From: an uncultured bacterium
GTDB taxonomy: Bacteria; Elusimicrobiota; Elusimicrobia; Elusimicrobiales; Elusimicrobiaceae
Direction: 5' to 3'
NCBI GenBank assembly: GCA_949291515.1
Contig: CASEVY010000007.1
Coordinates: forward strand, 248,001-312,000
Length of the DNA: 64,000 nt
Below the pieces are notes generated by a model, which ran no database searches, had not been told where the DNA came from, and was given only the letters and a program-made list of their open reading frames with translations. Positions within the stretch are counted from its first letter, which is position 1, and the number at the start of each line of letters is the position of its first letter. Position numbers and translations under genes: made by a program. Shown one piece after another: positions 34,654-42,017 of the stretch.

Positions 34654-35334
34654 TTATCTCCAAAGGCCGAGTACGGTAAGCGCGCCTTGAACGTGTTGGC
34701 CTTCCTTAACGGTAATTTTAACCTTGTCTTTGGGCAAGTATACGGCAACTTGCGAACCAAAGTATATCATACCCGCATATTGGCCTGCTTTTACCTTTTC
34801 GCCCGGTTTTACCCAACATTCTATCCTTCTGGCAATTGCGCCGGTGATTTGTTCCATATGGGCGAACTTGTCGCCGTTGGCGAATTTGATAAGATTTCTT
34901 TCGTTGTTGTTGGCCTCGGGGTTATTGGCGAAAGCGAATTTGCCTTTCGTGTATTTAACCTCTTGAACTTCGCCGTCGATGGTCGCCCTTTGTATATGGA
35001 CATTGAAAATTGACAGGAAAATACGTATTACCAATACGTTTTCATCGCCTTCGGTTTTAATTGAAAGTATTTTGCCGTCTGCGGGGCAGGCGATTTCGTC
35101 TTCTTTAAATACGGTAGGACGGTATGGGTCCCTAAAAAAGAACGCCACGAAAACGCCTATCGCGGCATATAATACGGCTACCGTCAGCGAAAGAAAAGAA
35201 CAAGTTAAAAGGTAGACTATAAAAGCGGTTAGGGCAAGGGCGAATATTATGGCGGCGGTTTTTTTGCCGCGCGGGTGAACGGTGTTGACCCAGCCGAAAA
35301 CTTCTCCAAAAGTTCTTTTGATGTCTTCTAACAT
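34654..35334 (-). CDS. psd: Phosphatidylserine decarboxylase proenzyme (short type)
   Basis: Decarboxylates phosphatidylserine to phosphatidylethanolamine. The 226-residue sequence has two N-terminal membrane segments (about 25-65). A catalytic domain follows, with FLSIFNVHIQRATIDGEV and the C-terminal FGSQV, in which the Gly-Ser bond is the expected self-cleavage site that makes the pyruvoyl group. This is the short, PSD-B-like form of alphaproteobacteria and archaea. The start is ATG 35334, behind GAGG; a longer frame would run into the tRNA gene. Its promoter TATAAT lies between the tRNA-Leu terminator and the gene. Confidence 0.93.
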   Translation of the reverse strand: MLEDIKRTFGEVFGWVNTVHPRGKKTAAIIFALALTAFIVYLLTCSFLSLTVAVLYAAIGVFVAFFFRDPYRPTVFKEDEIACPADGKILSIKTEGDENVLVIRIFLSIFNVHIQRATIDGEVQEVKYTKGKFAFANNPEANNNERNLIKFANGDKFAHMEQITGAIARRIECWVKPGEKVKAGQYAGMIYFGSQVAVYLPKDKVKITVKEGQHVQGALTVLGLWR

Positions 35335-35360
35335 AAAACCTCGCTTATAAAGCGTATTAT

Positions 35361-35388
35361 ATAAAAGAGGCCGCCTTTGCAGAGCGGC
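35361..35388 (-). terminator. Short terminator after tRNA-Leu
   Basis: The stem GCCGC/GCGGC with a nine-base loop is followed on the minus strand by CTCTTTT. It separates tRNA-Leu from psd. Confidence 0.5.
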
Positions 35389-35398
35389 TTTAAAAGTG

Positions 35399-35482
35399 TG
35401 GGCAGGGGGGGACTCGAACCCCCACGATCTTGCGATCAACAGATTTTAAGTCTGTCGCGTCTACCAATTCCGCCACCAGCCC
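35399..35482 (-). tRNA. tRNA-Leu (TAA)
   Basis: The minus strand folds to a class II tRNA. The anticodon stem ACAGA/TCTGT encloses loop CTTAAAA (anticodon TAA), the long variable arm GATC-GCAA-GATC is intact, and the T arm is GGGGG-TTCGAGT-CCCCC. The acceptor GGGCTGG/CCTGCCC has a T5 with T68 mismatch. The discriminator is A and CCA is not encoded. Confidence 0.93.
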
Positions 35483-35512
35483 TTAATAAATTATAGATAT
35501 ATTCTAGCAAAT

Positions 35513-35914
35513 TTAGCCGTAAAAGGCATTAAAAAATTTGTCGCAGGAGACGCTCTTTATCCCGATGGATCGGACCTTTTGCGCCAGTTCCCTGTCCGAA
35601 GTGACCACCACCGCTCTTTTGCCGTATTCTTTACAGTATTGCGCCTGTTCCAAAATGATTTCGTCGGCCGTCATTTCTTCCGTAAAGGTCGCGTGTACGC
35701 AGGGCGTTACGGTGGGGCCCACTTTGCGGAATGTCCCGTCGAGTATCAGTCGGAACTCCGAGCCATACAGCTTTTGCGAGCCCAGTTCGTCAAGCCAAGA
35801 AATAAGTTCCGATGTCAAATTATCCTCGCTGATATATCCGTTGCCGGCCAAGAAAGTTCTTATAAAATTCAGGCCGTCTATAAGGTAAATTGTGGGTTTT
35901 GAGCTGCCTTTCAT
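35513..35914 (-). CDS. YacP-like NYN-domain protein (putative RNase)
   Basis: 133 residues with a PIN-like NYN fold. The N-terminal acidic strand is IYLIDGLNFIRTF near 8-20, LILDGTF lies in the middle, and the C-terminal VVVTSDRELAQKVRS near 97-111 holds further conserved Asp. These Asp residues form the metal site of NYN nucleases. The family (DUF901, YacP/Rae1-like) includes ribosome-dependent mRNA nucleases. It lies between two tRNA genes on the same strand, which may be chance. The substrate cannot be inferred. Confidence 0.8.
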   Translation of the reverse strand: MKGSSKPTIYLIDGLNFIRTFLAGNGYISEDNLTSELISWLDELGSQKLYGSEFRLILDGTFRKVGPTVTPCVHATFTEEMTADEIILEQAQYCKEYGKRAVVVTSDRELAQKVRSIGIKSVSCDKFFNAFYG

Positions 35915-35966
35915 ACTGTTACAGGGTATAAAAAAACCGCCTTTCGGCGGAACCTTTATAAAAACA

Positions 35967-36040
35967 TTGCGGGGGCAGGATTTGAACCTGCGATCTCAAG
36001 GTTATGGGCCTTGCGAGATACCGGGCTTCTCTACCCCGCA
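35967..36040 (-). tRNA. tRNA-Met (CAT), probably initiator
   Basis: The minus strand folds into a cloverleaf with acceptor TGCGGGG/CCCCGCA, D stem GAGA/TCTC, anticodon loop CCCATAA and T loop TTCAAAT; CCA is not encoded. Similarity to initiator tRNA is high: a weak first pair T1-A72, the A11-T24 purine-pyrimidine pair, and an overall CGCGGGGTGGAG-like start. However, the anticodon stem has AGG/CCT instead of the usual three G-C pairs next to the loop. Confidence 0.88.
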
Positions 36041-36112
36041 ATATTATTATACATAATCAGACGGGACTTTGCAAATAGTGCGGAGCTTATCGTCCGTTTA
36101 GGTGCGATAGGT

Positions 36113-36433
36113 TCAGATAAGGCTTCTGTAATATTCTCCCCATTTGGCCATTTCTTTTAAAAGAGGGTCAAGCGTTTGGCCTAAAGGGGAAAGAGAATAT
36201 TCTACCCTAGGGGGGACTTCCGGGTATGCTTTCCTTTTTAACAGTTTGTTTTCTTCCAATTCGCGCAGATTGTCGGTAAGCACTTTTTGGGAACATCCTA
36301 TGCTTTTCTGCAGCTGTCCAAAGCGTCTTACCCCGCATAGCAAATCCCTTATGATAAGTATTTTCCATTTGTTTCCTATCAGCTGCAAAACTATAGCTAC
36401 AGGGCATAGCGGAAGAGTTTTTTTATTATTCAT
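36113..36433 (-). CDS. HxlR-family transcriptional regulator
   Basis: 106-residue winged-helix regulator of the HxlR/MarR-like family. The typical opening CPVAIVLQLIGNKWKILIIR is at residues 10-29, followed by the recognition region SIGCSQKVLTDNLRELEENK and a PRVEYSLSPLG wing. Cys10 in the CPV position is the redox-sensing Cys in YodB/HypR-type members, and Cys33 and Cys47 are also present. It is divergent from a cupin gene, so it probably controls that gene and itself. The signal (quinones, aldehydes or other electrophiles) is not known. Confidence 0.87.
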   Translation of the reverse strand: MNNKKTLPLCPVAIVLQLIGNKWKILIIRDLLCGVRRFGQLQKSIGCSQKVLTDNLRELEENKLLKRKAYPEVPPRVEYSLSPLGQTLDPLLKEMAKWGEYYRSLI

Positions 36434-36459
36434 AAAATCCCCTTTGTATTGATATAGTT

Positions 36460-36488
36460 ACTTTTTTAATACTACATTACAAAAAAGT
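36460..36488. promoter_or_regulatory. Candidate operator between hxlR-like and cupin genes
   Basis: The inverted repeat ACTTTTTT (36460-36467) and AAAAAAGT (36481-36488), with 13 bases between, lies in the 119-base divergent gap. A downstream AT-rich TATAAAAT could be the cupin -10. The prediction rests on symmetry and position only. Confidence 0.4.
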
Positions 36489-36552
36489 GCCTACTTTACA
36501 TTTGTACTGTATAAAATATAGCATATTGTAACAAGAAATTAAAGGAGGACTT

Positions 36553-36990
36553 ATGAAGGAAATCATCGTTAAAAACTATAAAGAAACAAAAGGCGCGCAG
36601 CAGGGGGAAGGCAAAAACAAATTTACGGTAAAGCCGGTAATCCCCGCTGAGGCCGTAAACAAATGTTCCGCTAATTTTGTGGAAGTGGAGCCCGGCAATA
36701 CGGCTTACGGATATCACTGGCACGAAGCTAACGAAGAAGTATTTTATATTATCAGCGGGGAAGCTTGCGTAAAAACCGAAGACGGGGAAATCCGCCTGAA
36801 ACAGGGCGACGCGATATTCTTCCCGGCAGATGTAAAAGGTTCCCACGTAATATCAAACCCGTCCGAAACTGAAAAACTTGTTTATTTGGATTTCGGTACG
36901 GCTAACAGACCCGATATCGTACATTTTACGGGGACGCAAAGCGGTATGGCCGTATCCGAAGACGGAAAAGTCCATATGTTCGGGAAATAG
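36553..36990 (+). CDS. Cupin-domain protein
   Basis: 145 residues forming one cupin barrel. The metal-binding motif 1 is YGYHWHEANEEVFYIISGE near 56-74, giving two His and Glu ligands. Motif 2 is FFPADVKGSHVISN near 95-108, with the last His. The enzyme or binding function cannot be told; single cupins include isomerases, dioxygenases and sugar-binding sensors. A GGAGG ribosome-binding site precedes the ATG. It is divergent from, and likely controlled by, the HxlR-type regulator. Confidence 0.82.
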   Translation: MKEIIVKNYKETKGAQQGEGKNKFTVKPVIPAEAVNKCSANFVEVEPGNTAYGYHWHEANEEVFYIISGEACVKTEDGEIRLKQGDAIFFPADVKGSHVISNPSETEKLVYLDFGTANRPDIVHFTGTQSGMAVSEDGKVHMFGK

Positions 36991-37017
36991 CAAGTATACG
37001 GCAAGTGCGGCAAGCTT

Positions 37018-37884
37018 TTAAGCCTGTTTTTTTATTCCCAAAATCAGTTTGGCGGCGGGTTTAAATATAAAAGAAATCAGGTTAAAAGCAAATGACAGCA
37101 GTTTGGACAGCCCGGCTTTAAACAGGTAGGAAGCCGGGTTGTTTTTTATATATAAATCTTTAATCGCTTTGCGAAGTCTTTTTTCTCCCTCCGTATTGCC
37201 CAAACTCCTCATGGTGTAGCTGTTTTGCGTTAAATTCCAAAGGGTAAGTTTCTTGTCGATAAAATAAAATTTGTATTTAAATGACAGACGGGCCCAAAGG
37301 TAATAATCCGCCATAGGAGCGAAGGGGGATTGAAAGCCGTAAGTTTCGGCGAGGGCGGTTTTCATCATAACGCAGGAAAATGTCGGTATGGGGTTAAATG
37401 CCATAAGCGGGAAGTTCAAATTATAAGCGTTTGAAAAAGGGTTTAAAACCTTTAAATATACTTTTACCGCTTTATTGAACAAAGAGAGTTTTTTGCGGCG
37501 GTTCTCGTTTCCAAAACATTGCACGTCGTTAAAAATTATTTCCGCCTGCGGGTTCTGGGACAGCAGGGAAAACTTTTCCTTAAGATAATCTTTATGCCAA
37601 ATATCGTCGCATTCCAAGAAGGCCACATAATCCGTTTTGACGCAGGAAACGGCTTTTTTAAGCGTTTCCTGCAGGCCCATATTTCGGCCGTTCGGGTGGG
37701 AAAGCAATTTTATCCGCTCGTCTTGTCGGGCGTATTTGCGGATTATTTGCGTACTTAGATCCGAGGAGCCGTCGTCAAAAACTAAAAGCCGCCACTTCCC
37801 GCAGCTTTGCGCCAAGACGGATTTTATTGTTTCCTCTATCGTGTTTTGGCAATTATAAGAGGCCGTAATTATCGTAACTTCCAT
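37018..37884 (-). CDS. Family 2 glycosyltransferase
   Basis: 288 residues with a GT-A fold. The N-terminal nucleotide-sugar site is VTIITASYNCQNTIEETIKS, then VFDDGSSD near 34-42, and the metal-binding DxD-like motif is in ECDDIWHKDYL near 87-97. A C-terminal hydrophobic, Lys-rich helix may attach it to the membrane. It overlaps the downstream end of a MurJ-like flippase by 16 bases, so both likely serve one glycan: the transferase builds it and the flippase moves a lipid-linked unit. The sugar is unknown. Confidence 0.85.
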   Translation of the reverse strand: MEVTIITASYNCQNTIEETIKSVLAQSCGKWRLLVFDDGSSDLSTQIIRKYARQDERIKLLSHPNGRNMGLQETLKKAVSCVKTDYVAFLECDDIWHKDYLKEKFSLLSQNPQAEIIFNDVQCFGNENRRKKLSLFNKAVKVYLKVLNPFSNAYNLNFPLMAFNPIPTFSCVMMKTALAETYGFQSPFAPMADYYLWARLSFKYKFYFIDKKLTLWNLTQNSYTMRSLGNTEGEKRLRKAIKDLYIKNNPASYLFKAGLSKLLSFAFNLISFIFKPAAKLILGIKKQA

Positions 37885-39362
37885 TTTATTCCCGCCGTCT
37901 TTTTAAGGTAGGCTAAATCGCCGCTGAGTAAGAGGGCAATGCCGTTAAGCAATACGAAGGCGCTTCCTTTTATCAATATTTCCACAAACACATTGTTTTG
38001 ATAAAAGGCGAACGCGTATTTGACAATACCCGCGCAAATAAAAGAGATTAAAATCGTTTTCAGCACCCAAAGCATATTGCTGCCGTAGGGTATAAACGGG
38101 GCGAAAGTTTTTAAGGTAATGGTATTCATAATCGTCATAACGGCGTACATCGCCAGGAATATTACGGGGTAAGCGTAAGCTCCGTAATATTTTATGCCGA
38201 ATACAAAAGCGGCGGTACAAATCAGGCCAAGTATCAGGTAACGGGGGGTAATCTCTTTGATTATTCTAAGCGCGGAAAACACGTTGGAGGCATTATTGTT
38301 AAACCCGATAAAGGGTACGGCCATAATGAACATCGCCAAAAATTTGGCGGTATTTTGCGCGTCTTGCGCGCTAAAGCTGCCTCTTTTAAAGAACATTGTT
38401 ATTATCTCTTGTGCGAACAGGCAGGTAAAAACACAAAAGGGGATAAGCAGTATTGAAACGGCCTTATCGGTTTTGATTACGGTATCGGCCATTTGATCAA
38501 AATGTTTTTTTGCCGCTTCTTCGGTAAACTTGACTTTTGCGACGCTGTTTACTTTTGAGGTCAAAATATCCGTCGGGCTGTCGGATAGCATTCTGGAATA
38601 ATTTACCGCGCTTACCATACCCGCCTGAGTGGAAGAAATCATAAACAGCGGCGCGTAAAGCACTGCGGCCCAGACCATAGCGCCGGGCTGGGAATAAAGG
38701 AAATTCTGTATAAACTTTTTATTGAAAACCGGTTTTGCGGGAGTGAAATGCCAAGCGTGTTTTTTCCTTAGCAGATAGAGCGAGAATAGTCCTTGTATCC
38801 AATAGGCGGATATATAGCCCAGGAACATAGCCTCAAGTTTTTTTGATGCGATTAAAAACAATAGTGGGAGCAAGGTATTAAGCGGGGCGAGGAAGTAAAT
38901 CCCGAACATACGGTAGCTTTCGCAAAGGGCTATGAGGTAAGACATTATAAAAAAAGAAAAGAAATAAACTGCGCTTAGGAAAAGCAAATTGCCAGAGCGT
39001 TGTATTTCCGCGGGCGAGAAGGCTGAAATCGCGCCGAGTATTTCACTCGGCCAAATATAAGCGGCGGCGCAGAAGATAAGGGCCGCGGCTATATAGAGAT
39101 ACAAAAAGAAATTGGCCAAATTTAGCGCCGCGTCGGGCGATTTTTCGCGCTGGTGCATAAATTCCGGCAGAACCAGGGAAACGTTTAGGGAAGATATCCA
39201 CCCGGTAAGTACGGCGCAAATGAGAATAAGGTAAAAGTAGACGTCAGTTTTACCCGTCGCGCCGAAGTAGAAAGCCAATAAAAGACTGCTTAAAAAGGAG
39301 AATAACTTTCCCGTAACCGTCGCGGCGACGGAGAGAGCGGCTCCTTTTTTATAATTCTCCAT
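37869..39362 (-). CDS. MurJ/MviN-like lipid flippase
   Basis: 497 residues with about 13-14 membrane segments, MOP-superfamily. The N-terminus GAALSVAATVTGKLFSFLSS and the FFKRGSFSAQDAQNTAKFL region near residue 325-343 are typical of MurJ/MviN. The neighbouring glycosyltransferase makes an O-antigen or exopolysaccharide flippase equally possible. The start is ATG 39362, because an in-frame extension to 39668 would cover gatB. A minus-strand TATAAT ends seven bases before that ATG, suggesting a leaderless mRNA. Confidence 0.8.
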   Translation of the reverse strand: MENYKKGAALSVAATVTGKLFSFLSSLLLAFYFGATGKTDVYFYLILICAVLTGWISSLNVSLVLPEFMHQREKSPDAALNLANFFLYLYIAAALIFCAAAYIWPSEILGAISAFSPAEIQRSGNLLFLSAVYFFSFFIMSYLIALCESYRMFGIYFLAPLNTLLPLLFLIASKKLEAMFLGYISAYWIQGLFSLYLLRKKHAWHFTPAKPVFNKKFIQNFLYSQPGAMVWAAVLYAPLFMISSTQAGMVSAVNYSRMLSDSPTDILTSKVNSVAKVKFTEEAAKKHFDQMADTVIKTDKAVSILLIPFCVFTCLFAQEIITMFFKRGSFSAQDAQNTAKFLAMFIMAVPFIGFNNNASNVFSALRIIKEITPRYLILGLICTAAFVFGIKYYGAYAYPVIFLAMYAVMTIMNTITLKTFAPFIPYGSNMLWVLKTILISFICAGIVKYAFAFYQNNVFVEILIKGSAFVLLNGIALLLSGDLAYLKKTAGIKWKLR

Positions 39363-39383
39363 ATTTGATATTATATTAAATAT
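39350..39383. promoter_or_regulatory. 21-bp divergent gap with two leaderless-type promoters (murJ-like / gatB)
   Basis: The two start codons are separated by only 21 bases (39363-39383). On the plus strand TATATT (39372-39377) ends six bases before the gatB ATG. On the minus strand TATAAT ends seven bases before the flippase ATG. Neither has a ribosome-binding site. Each -35 must lie inside the other gene. Confidence 0.55.
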
Positions 39384-40823
39384 ATGAAACACGAATTTGA
39401 ACCTGTAATCGGGCTGGAAATACATGTCCAGCTCGCGACAAAGAGCAAGATGTTCTGCTCCTGCCCAAGCGGCGCCAAAAGCGATATGGCGCCCAATACG
39501 GCGCTTTGCCCGCTGTGCAGCGGCCAGCCGGGCGTATTGCCGGTAATAAATAAGGAAGCCGTCAAATTGGCCCTTAGGGCGGCTATGGGCATTAACGCCA
39601 AGATAAACGAAGTTTCCGTCTTTGCCCGCAAGAATTATTTTTATCCCGATTTGCCAAAAGGCTATCAAATCTCACAGGACGACAAACCGATAATAGAACA
39701 CGGATACGTCGAGATAGAAACGGACGAGGGCAAAAGCAAGAAAATCAATATTACCCGCGCCCATCTGGAAGAGGACGCGGGCAAATCCACGCACGAGAGC
39801 GACGCTTCTTTAATAGATTTAAACCGTGCGGGCGTGCCTCTGCTGGAGATAGTTTCCGAGCCGGATATGCGCAGCCCGCAGGAGGCTTATAATTATCTGA
39901 CTTCTTTGAAGAAGATAATGCAGTGGCTTGACGTTTCCAACTGCGATATGGAAAAGGGCGAACTGCGCGTGGACGTTAATTTGTCTTTGAGGCCGAAGGG
40001 AACGGAAAAGTTCGGCACCAGAATAGAGATAAAGAACCTCAACTCTTTCAAAGCGGTGAAAGACGCTTTGACCTATGAGATAAAACGCCAGAGCGAACTT
40101 TTGGACAATGGCGGCTCAATAACCCAGCAGACTATGCTGTGGAATGAGGAAGAAGGCGTAACGAAAACGATGCGCAGCAAAGAAACGGCGCAGGAATACA
40201 GATATTTCCCCGAGCCCGATCTTCCGCCTTTGGAAGTTGCGGAAGAGATGTTGAACGAGGTTAAATCCTCAATGCCGGTTCTGCCTTGGGAAAAGCGCGA
40301 ATATTACGAGAAGGAACTCGGCCTTAACGCCTATGACAGCAAACTGCTGATAGGCAGCCGCGCCTTGTGCGATTATTTCGAGAAGGTGGTAAAGGCGGGC
40401 GCGCAGCCCAAGAACGCCGTCAACTGGATAGGTACCGATTTATTGGGCAAGTTAAACGCGGCGGGTAAAGAGATAGAGGACAGCCCCGTGAAGGCCGAAG
40501 ACTTGGCCGCCTTGATAAATTATATACAAAGCGGGAAGATTTCTTCCAAAATGGCCAAGGAAATATTTGTCAAAGCGTTTGAAAGCGGCAAGGGCGTGAA
40601 GGAACTTGTGGAAAGCTCCGGCGCTTCTCAAATCAGCGACGAGGCCGCTTTGGAAGCGTGGGCCAAAGAAGCGCTTGCGGCCAACCCTAAAGCCGCGGCC
40701 GATGTCAAAGCCGGCAACGGCAAGGCGATAGGCGCTTTGGTAGGTGCGGTAATGAAGATGTCCAAGGGCAAAGCCAATCCCGCGCTTTTAAACAAGATAT
40801 TTATGAAGTTGATAAACCAGTAG
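39384..40823 (+). CDS. gatB: Asp/Glu-tRNA amidotransferase subunit B
   Basis: Part of the GatCAB complex that amidates misacylated Glu-tRNA(Gln) and Asp-tRNA(Asn). The 479-residue protein is full length. The N-terminal kinase-like cradle has IGLEIHVQLATKSKMFCSC near 9-27 and the second zinc Cys pair in CPLCSGQPG, YFYPDLPKGYQISQ near 88, and LEEDAGKSTHE near 127. The helical tail domain (about 300-479) ends with MKMSKGKANPALLNKIF. gatA and gatC are not in the window. The ATG has a TATATT just six bases upstream. Confidence 0.97.
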   Translation: MKHEFEPVIGLEIHVQLATKSKMFCSCPSGAKSDMAPNTALCPLCSGQPGVLPVINKEAVKLALRAAMGINAKINEVSVFARKNYFYPDLPKGYQISQDDKPIIEHGYVEIETDEGKSKKINITRAHLEEDAGKSTHESDASLIDLNRAGVPLLEIVSEPDMRSPQEAYNYLTSLKKIMQWLDVSNCDMEKGELRVDVNLSLRPKGTEKFGTRIEIKNLNSFKAVKDALTYEIKRQSELLDNGGSITQQTMLWNEEEGVTKTMRSKETAQEYRYFPEPDLPPLEVAEEMLNEVKSSMPVLPWEKREYYEKELGLNAYDSKLLIGSRALCDYFEKVVKAGAQPKNAVNWIGTDLLGKLNAAGKEIEDSPVKAEDLAALINYIQSGKISSKMAKEIFVKAFESGKGVKELVESSGASQISDEAALEAWAKEALAANPKAAADVKAGNGKAIGALVGAVMKMSKGKANPALLNKIFMKLINQ

Positions 40824-40846
40824 ATATCGTGTAAAGATATTTTATA

Positions 40847-40876
40847 AAAAGCCCCTCTTTTTTGAGGGGCTTTTTT
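40847..40876 (+). terminator. Terminator of gatB
   Basis: The stem GCCCCTC/GAGGGGC with a T-loop is followed by six T, about 25 bases after the stop. Confidence 0.9.
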
Positions 40877-40949
40877 ATTTGTGTTTTTTAAAAATAGGGG
40901 GAATTCCTATTATAAATCGTCATAGCCTGAACAAAAAAGCAAAAACAGC

Positions 40950-40976
40950 TTGACTGTTTTTTTTTTTTGATAAATT
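40950..40976 (+). promoter_or_regulatory. Promoter-like element with a 12-T tract in the spacer
   Basis: TTGACT (40950-40955) is a good -35. The spacer contains 12 consecutive T (40957-40968), and the first -10-like hexamer, TAAATT (40971-40976), stands after 15 bases. Changes in the T-run would move the spacing toward or away from 17, the usual basis of phase-variable promoters. The Cys-rich secreted protein lies downstream. Confidence 0.4.
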
Positions 40977-41067
40977 TCTTCTAAAATCGGCCTGATAAAT
41001 AAAATAAGCATTGGTTTCTATCCAGATTGACTTAATCGGGCCTTTTAATATGGGAGAGGAAAAAATT

Positions 41068-41625
41068 ATGTTTAAAAAGAAAACAATTGCTAAGGCGTTT
41101 CTGGCAGTATTTTGTTTTTTCTCATGTCTTGTTTCGCTTCGGGCCGAAAGCTGTTCGACAGCGGGTGAGGTTCAATATAAATATACGGCAAGCGGCTGCA
41201 GTTATATCACGCAGAAAAGAACATGTTGCGCGACAACGGGTCAATGGTCTGATTGGGACGCTTCGTGTCCGAGCTGCACTTCCAATCAATGCTGGAACGG
41301 CTCATATTGTGAGGATAAACAGGCAACAACCGCAACTTGCGGCGCAAATACGACCGGTACTACAGTCAGGAGAACAGCCGTATGTATAGATGGAAAGGGC
41401 TGGTCTTATGGCGAATGGGGGGAGTGCAAATGTTCCTCAACTTTATATTATCCTTCAGTACTTAGATGTGATAAATGTTGGAAGACTTATAATGGCATAC
41501 AGACTTATTATATCTTAAGCAAGTACGGCGACACTTGCTGTCAGCCTCAATGTTGTGCGACAGGTACATGTTCGGCCTCTTTCAATGGTGTTGATCCTTG
41601 CTGTCATAAAATGGACGAGTTTTAG
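41068..41625 (+). CDS. Secreted cysteine-rich protein
   Basis: 185 residues from ATG 41068, behind GGGAGAGGA; an earlier in-frame start at 41011 is less likely. A Sec signal peptide covers about 1-26 (ending SLRA). The mature part has 21 Cys, several in pairs (CC at five places), with two WSxW-like turns, GQWSDWDASC and WSYGEWGEC, recalling thrombospondin-like repeats, and SNQCWNGSYCED. The many Cys suggest disulfide-bonded surface or secreted domains. No family recognised. The T-tract promoter upstream suggests variable expression. Confidence 0.72.
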   Translation: MFKKKTIAKAFLAVFCFFSCLVSLRAESCSTAGEVQYKYTASGCSYITQKRTCCATTGQWSDWDASCPSCTSNQCWNGSYCEDKQATTATCGANTTGTTVRRTAVCIDGKGWSYGEWGECKCSSTLYYPSVLRCDKCWKTYNGIQTYYILSKYGDTCCQPQCCATGTCSASFNGVDPCCHKMDEF

Positions 41626-41628
41626 TTT

Positions 41629-41665
41629 CCGGGGTATTCCCCCGGCTCTCAACTAACCGCCCCGC
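41629..41665. repeat. Hairpin and copy 2 of the 15-mer element
   Basis: The hairpin CCGGGG/CCCCGG (41629-41634 and 41640-41645) is followed by CTCTC and then AACTAACCGCCCCGC (41651-41665). This is an exact copy of the 15-mer at 2971. Its last six bases open the terminator hairpin that follows. Confidence 0.6.
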
Positions 41666-41692
41666 GTTTTGTGAATAAACGCGGGGTTTTTT
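41660..41692 (+). terminator. Terminator of the Cys-rich protein gene
   Basis: A 10-bp stem CCCCGCGTTT/AAACGCGGGG with a seven-base loop is followed by six T. The first arm is shared with the repeated 15-mer. Confidence 0.9.
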
Positions 41693-41711
41693 ATTGAGTG
41701 TTAAATTTTAT

Positions 41712-42017
41712 TTAATAAAGCGGCATATAGAGTAGGGAAAGATAAATGTCTGCAATATTTTTTAAAGCTACCACAAATTTGTAAGAGAACCAGCAGAACA
41801 ACAGCACCATTATCAGCGAGAATATCCACTTCGTCCATTTGCCTATCAAAGGCGAACGCACGACAAAATATATCGCAAACGGCCCTATAAACAAATACAG
41901 CAGCCACATGCCCCATATTTTGTAGTAAAAGGAAACATGCTTGCCCTGCCCCGCTCCGCAGTATTTGCAGTAATTGTCGAAATCGCCGATATCGGCTTTG
42001 CATTTCCAGCAGATCAC
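41712..42017 (-). CDS. Small membrane protein with N-terminal zinc ribbon
   Basis: 101 residues. The first 22 contain two CxxC pairs (CWKC and CKYC), a zinc-ribbon knuckle near the N-terminus. Two membrane helices follow (about 35-57 and 65-85). Such zinc-ribbon membrane proteins are common and mostly uncharacterised. The start overlaps the Rel stop codon, so it is probably cotranscribed with rel, lpxB and the oxidoreductase. Function unknown. Confidence 0.72.
   Translation of the reverse strand: MICWKCKADIGDFDNYCKYCGAGQGKHVSFYYKIWGMWLLYLFIGPFAIYFVVRSPLIGKWTKWIFSLIMVLLFCWFSYKFVVALKNIADIYLSLLYMPLY

Noticed and set aside
35335-35439. Longer psd reading frame starting at 35439
   Set aside because: The extension runs into the tRNA-Leu gene and lacks the family start. 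GAGG precedes the ATG at 35334.
39363-39668. N-terminal extension of the flippase reading frame to 39668
   Set aside because: It lies wholly over gatB on the other strand. The family starts at the ATG at 39362, where a -10 hexamer is correctly placed.
41011-41067. Upstream start of the Cys-rich protein
   Set aside because: It would place 19 polar residues before the signal peptide, and the strong ribosome-binding site precedes ATG 41068.
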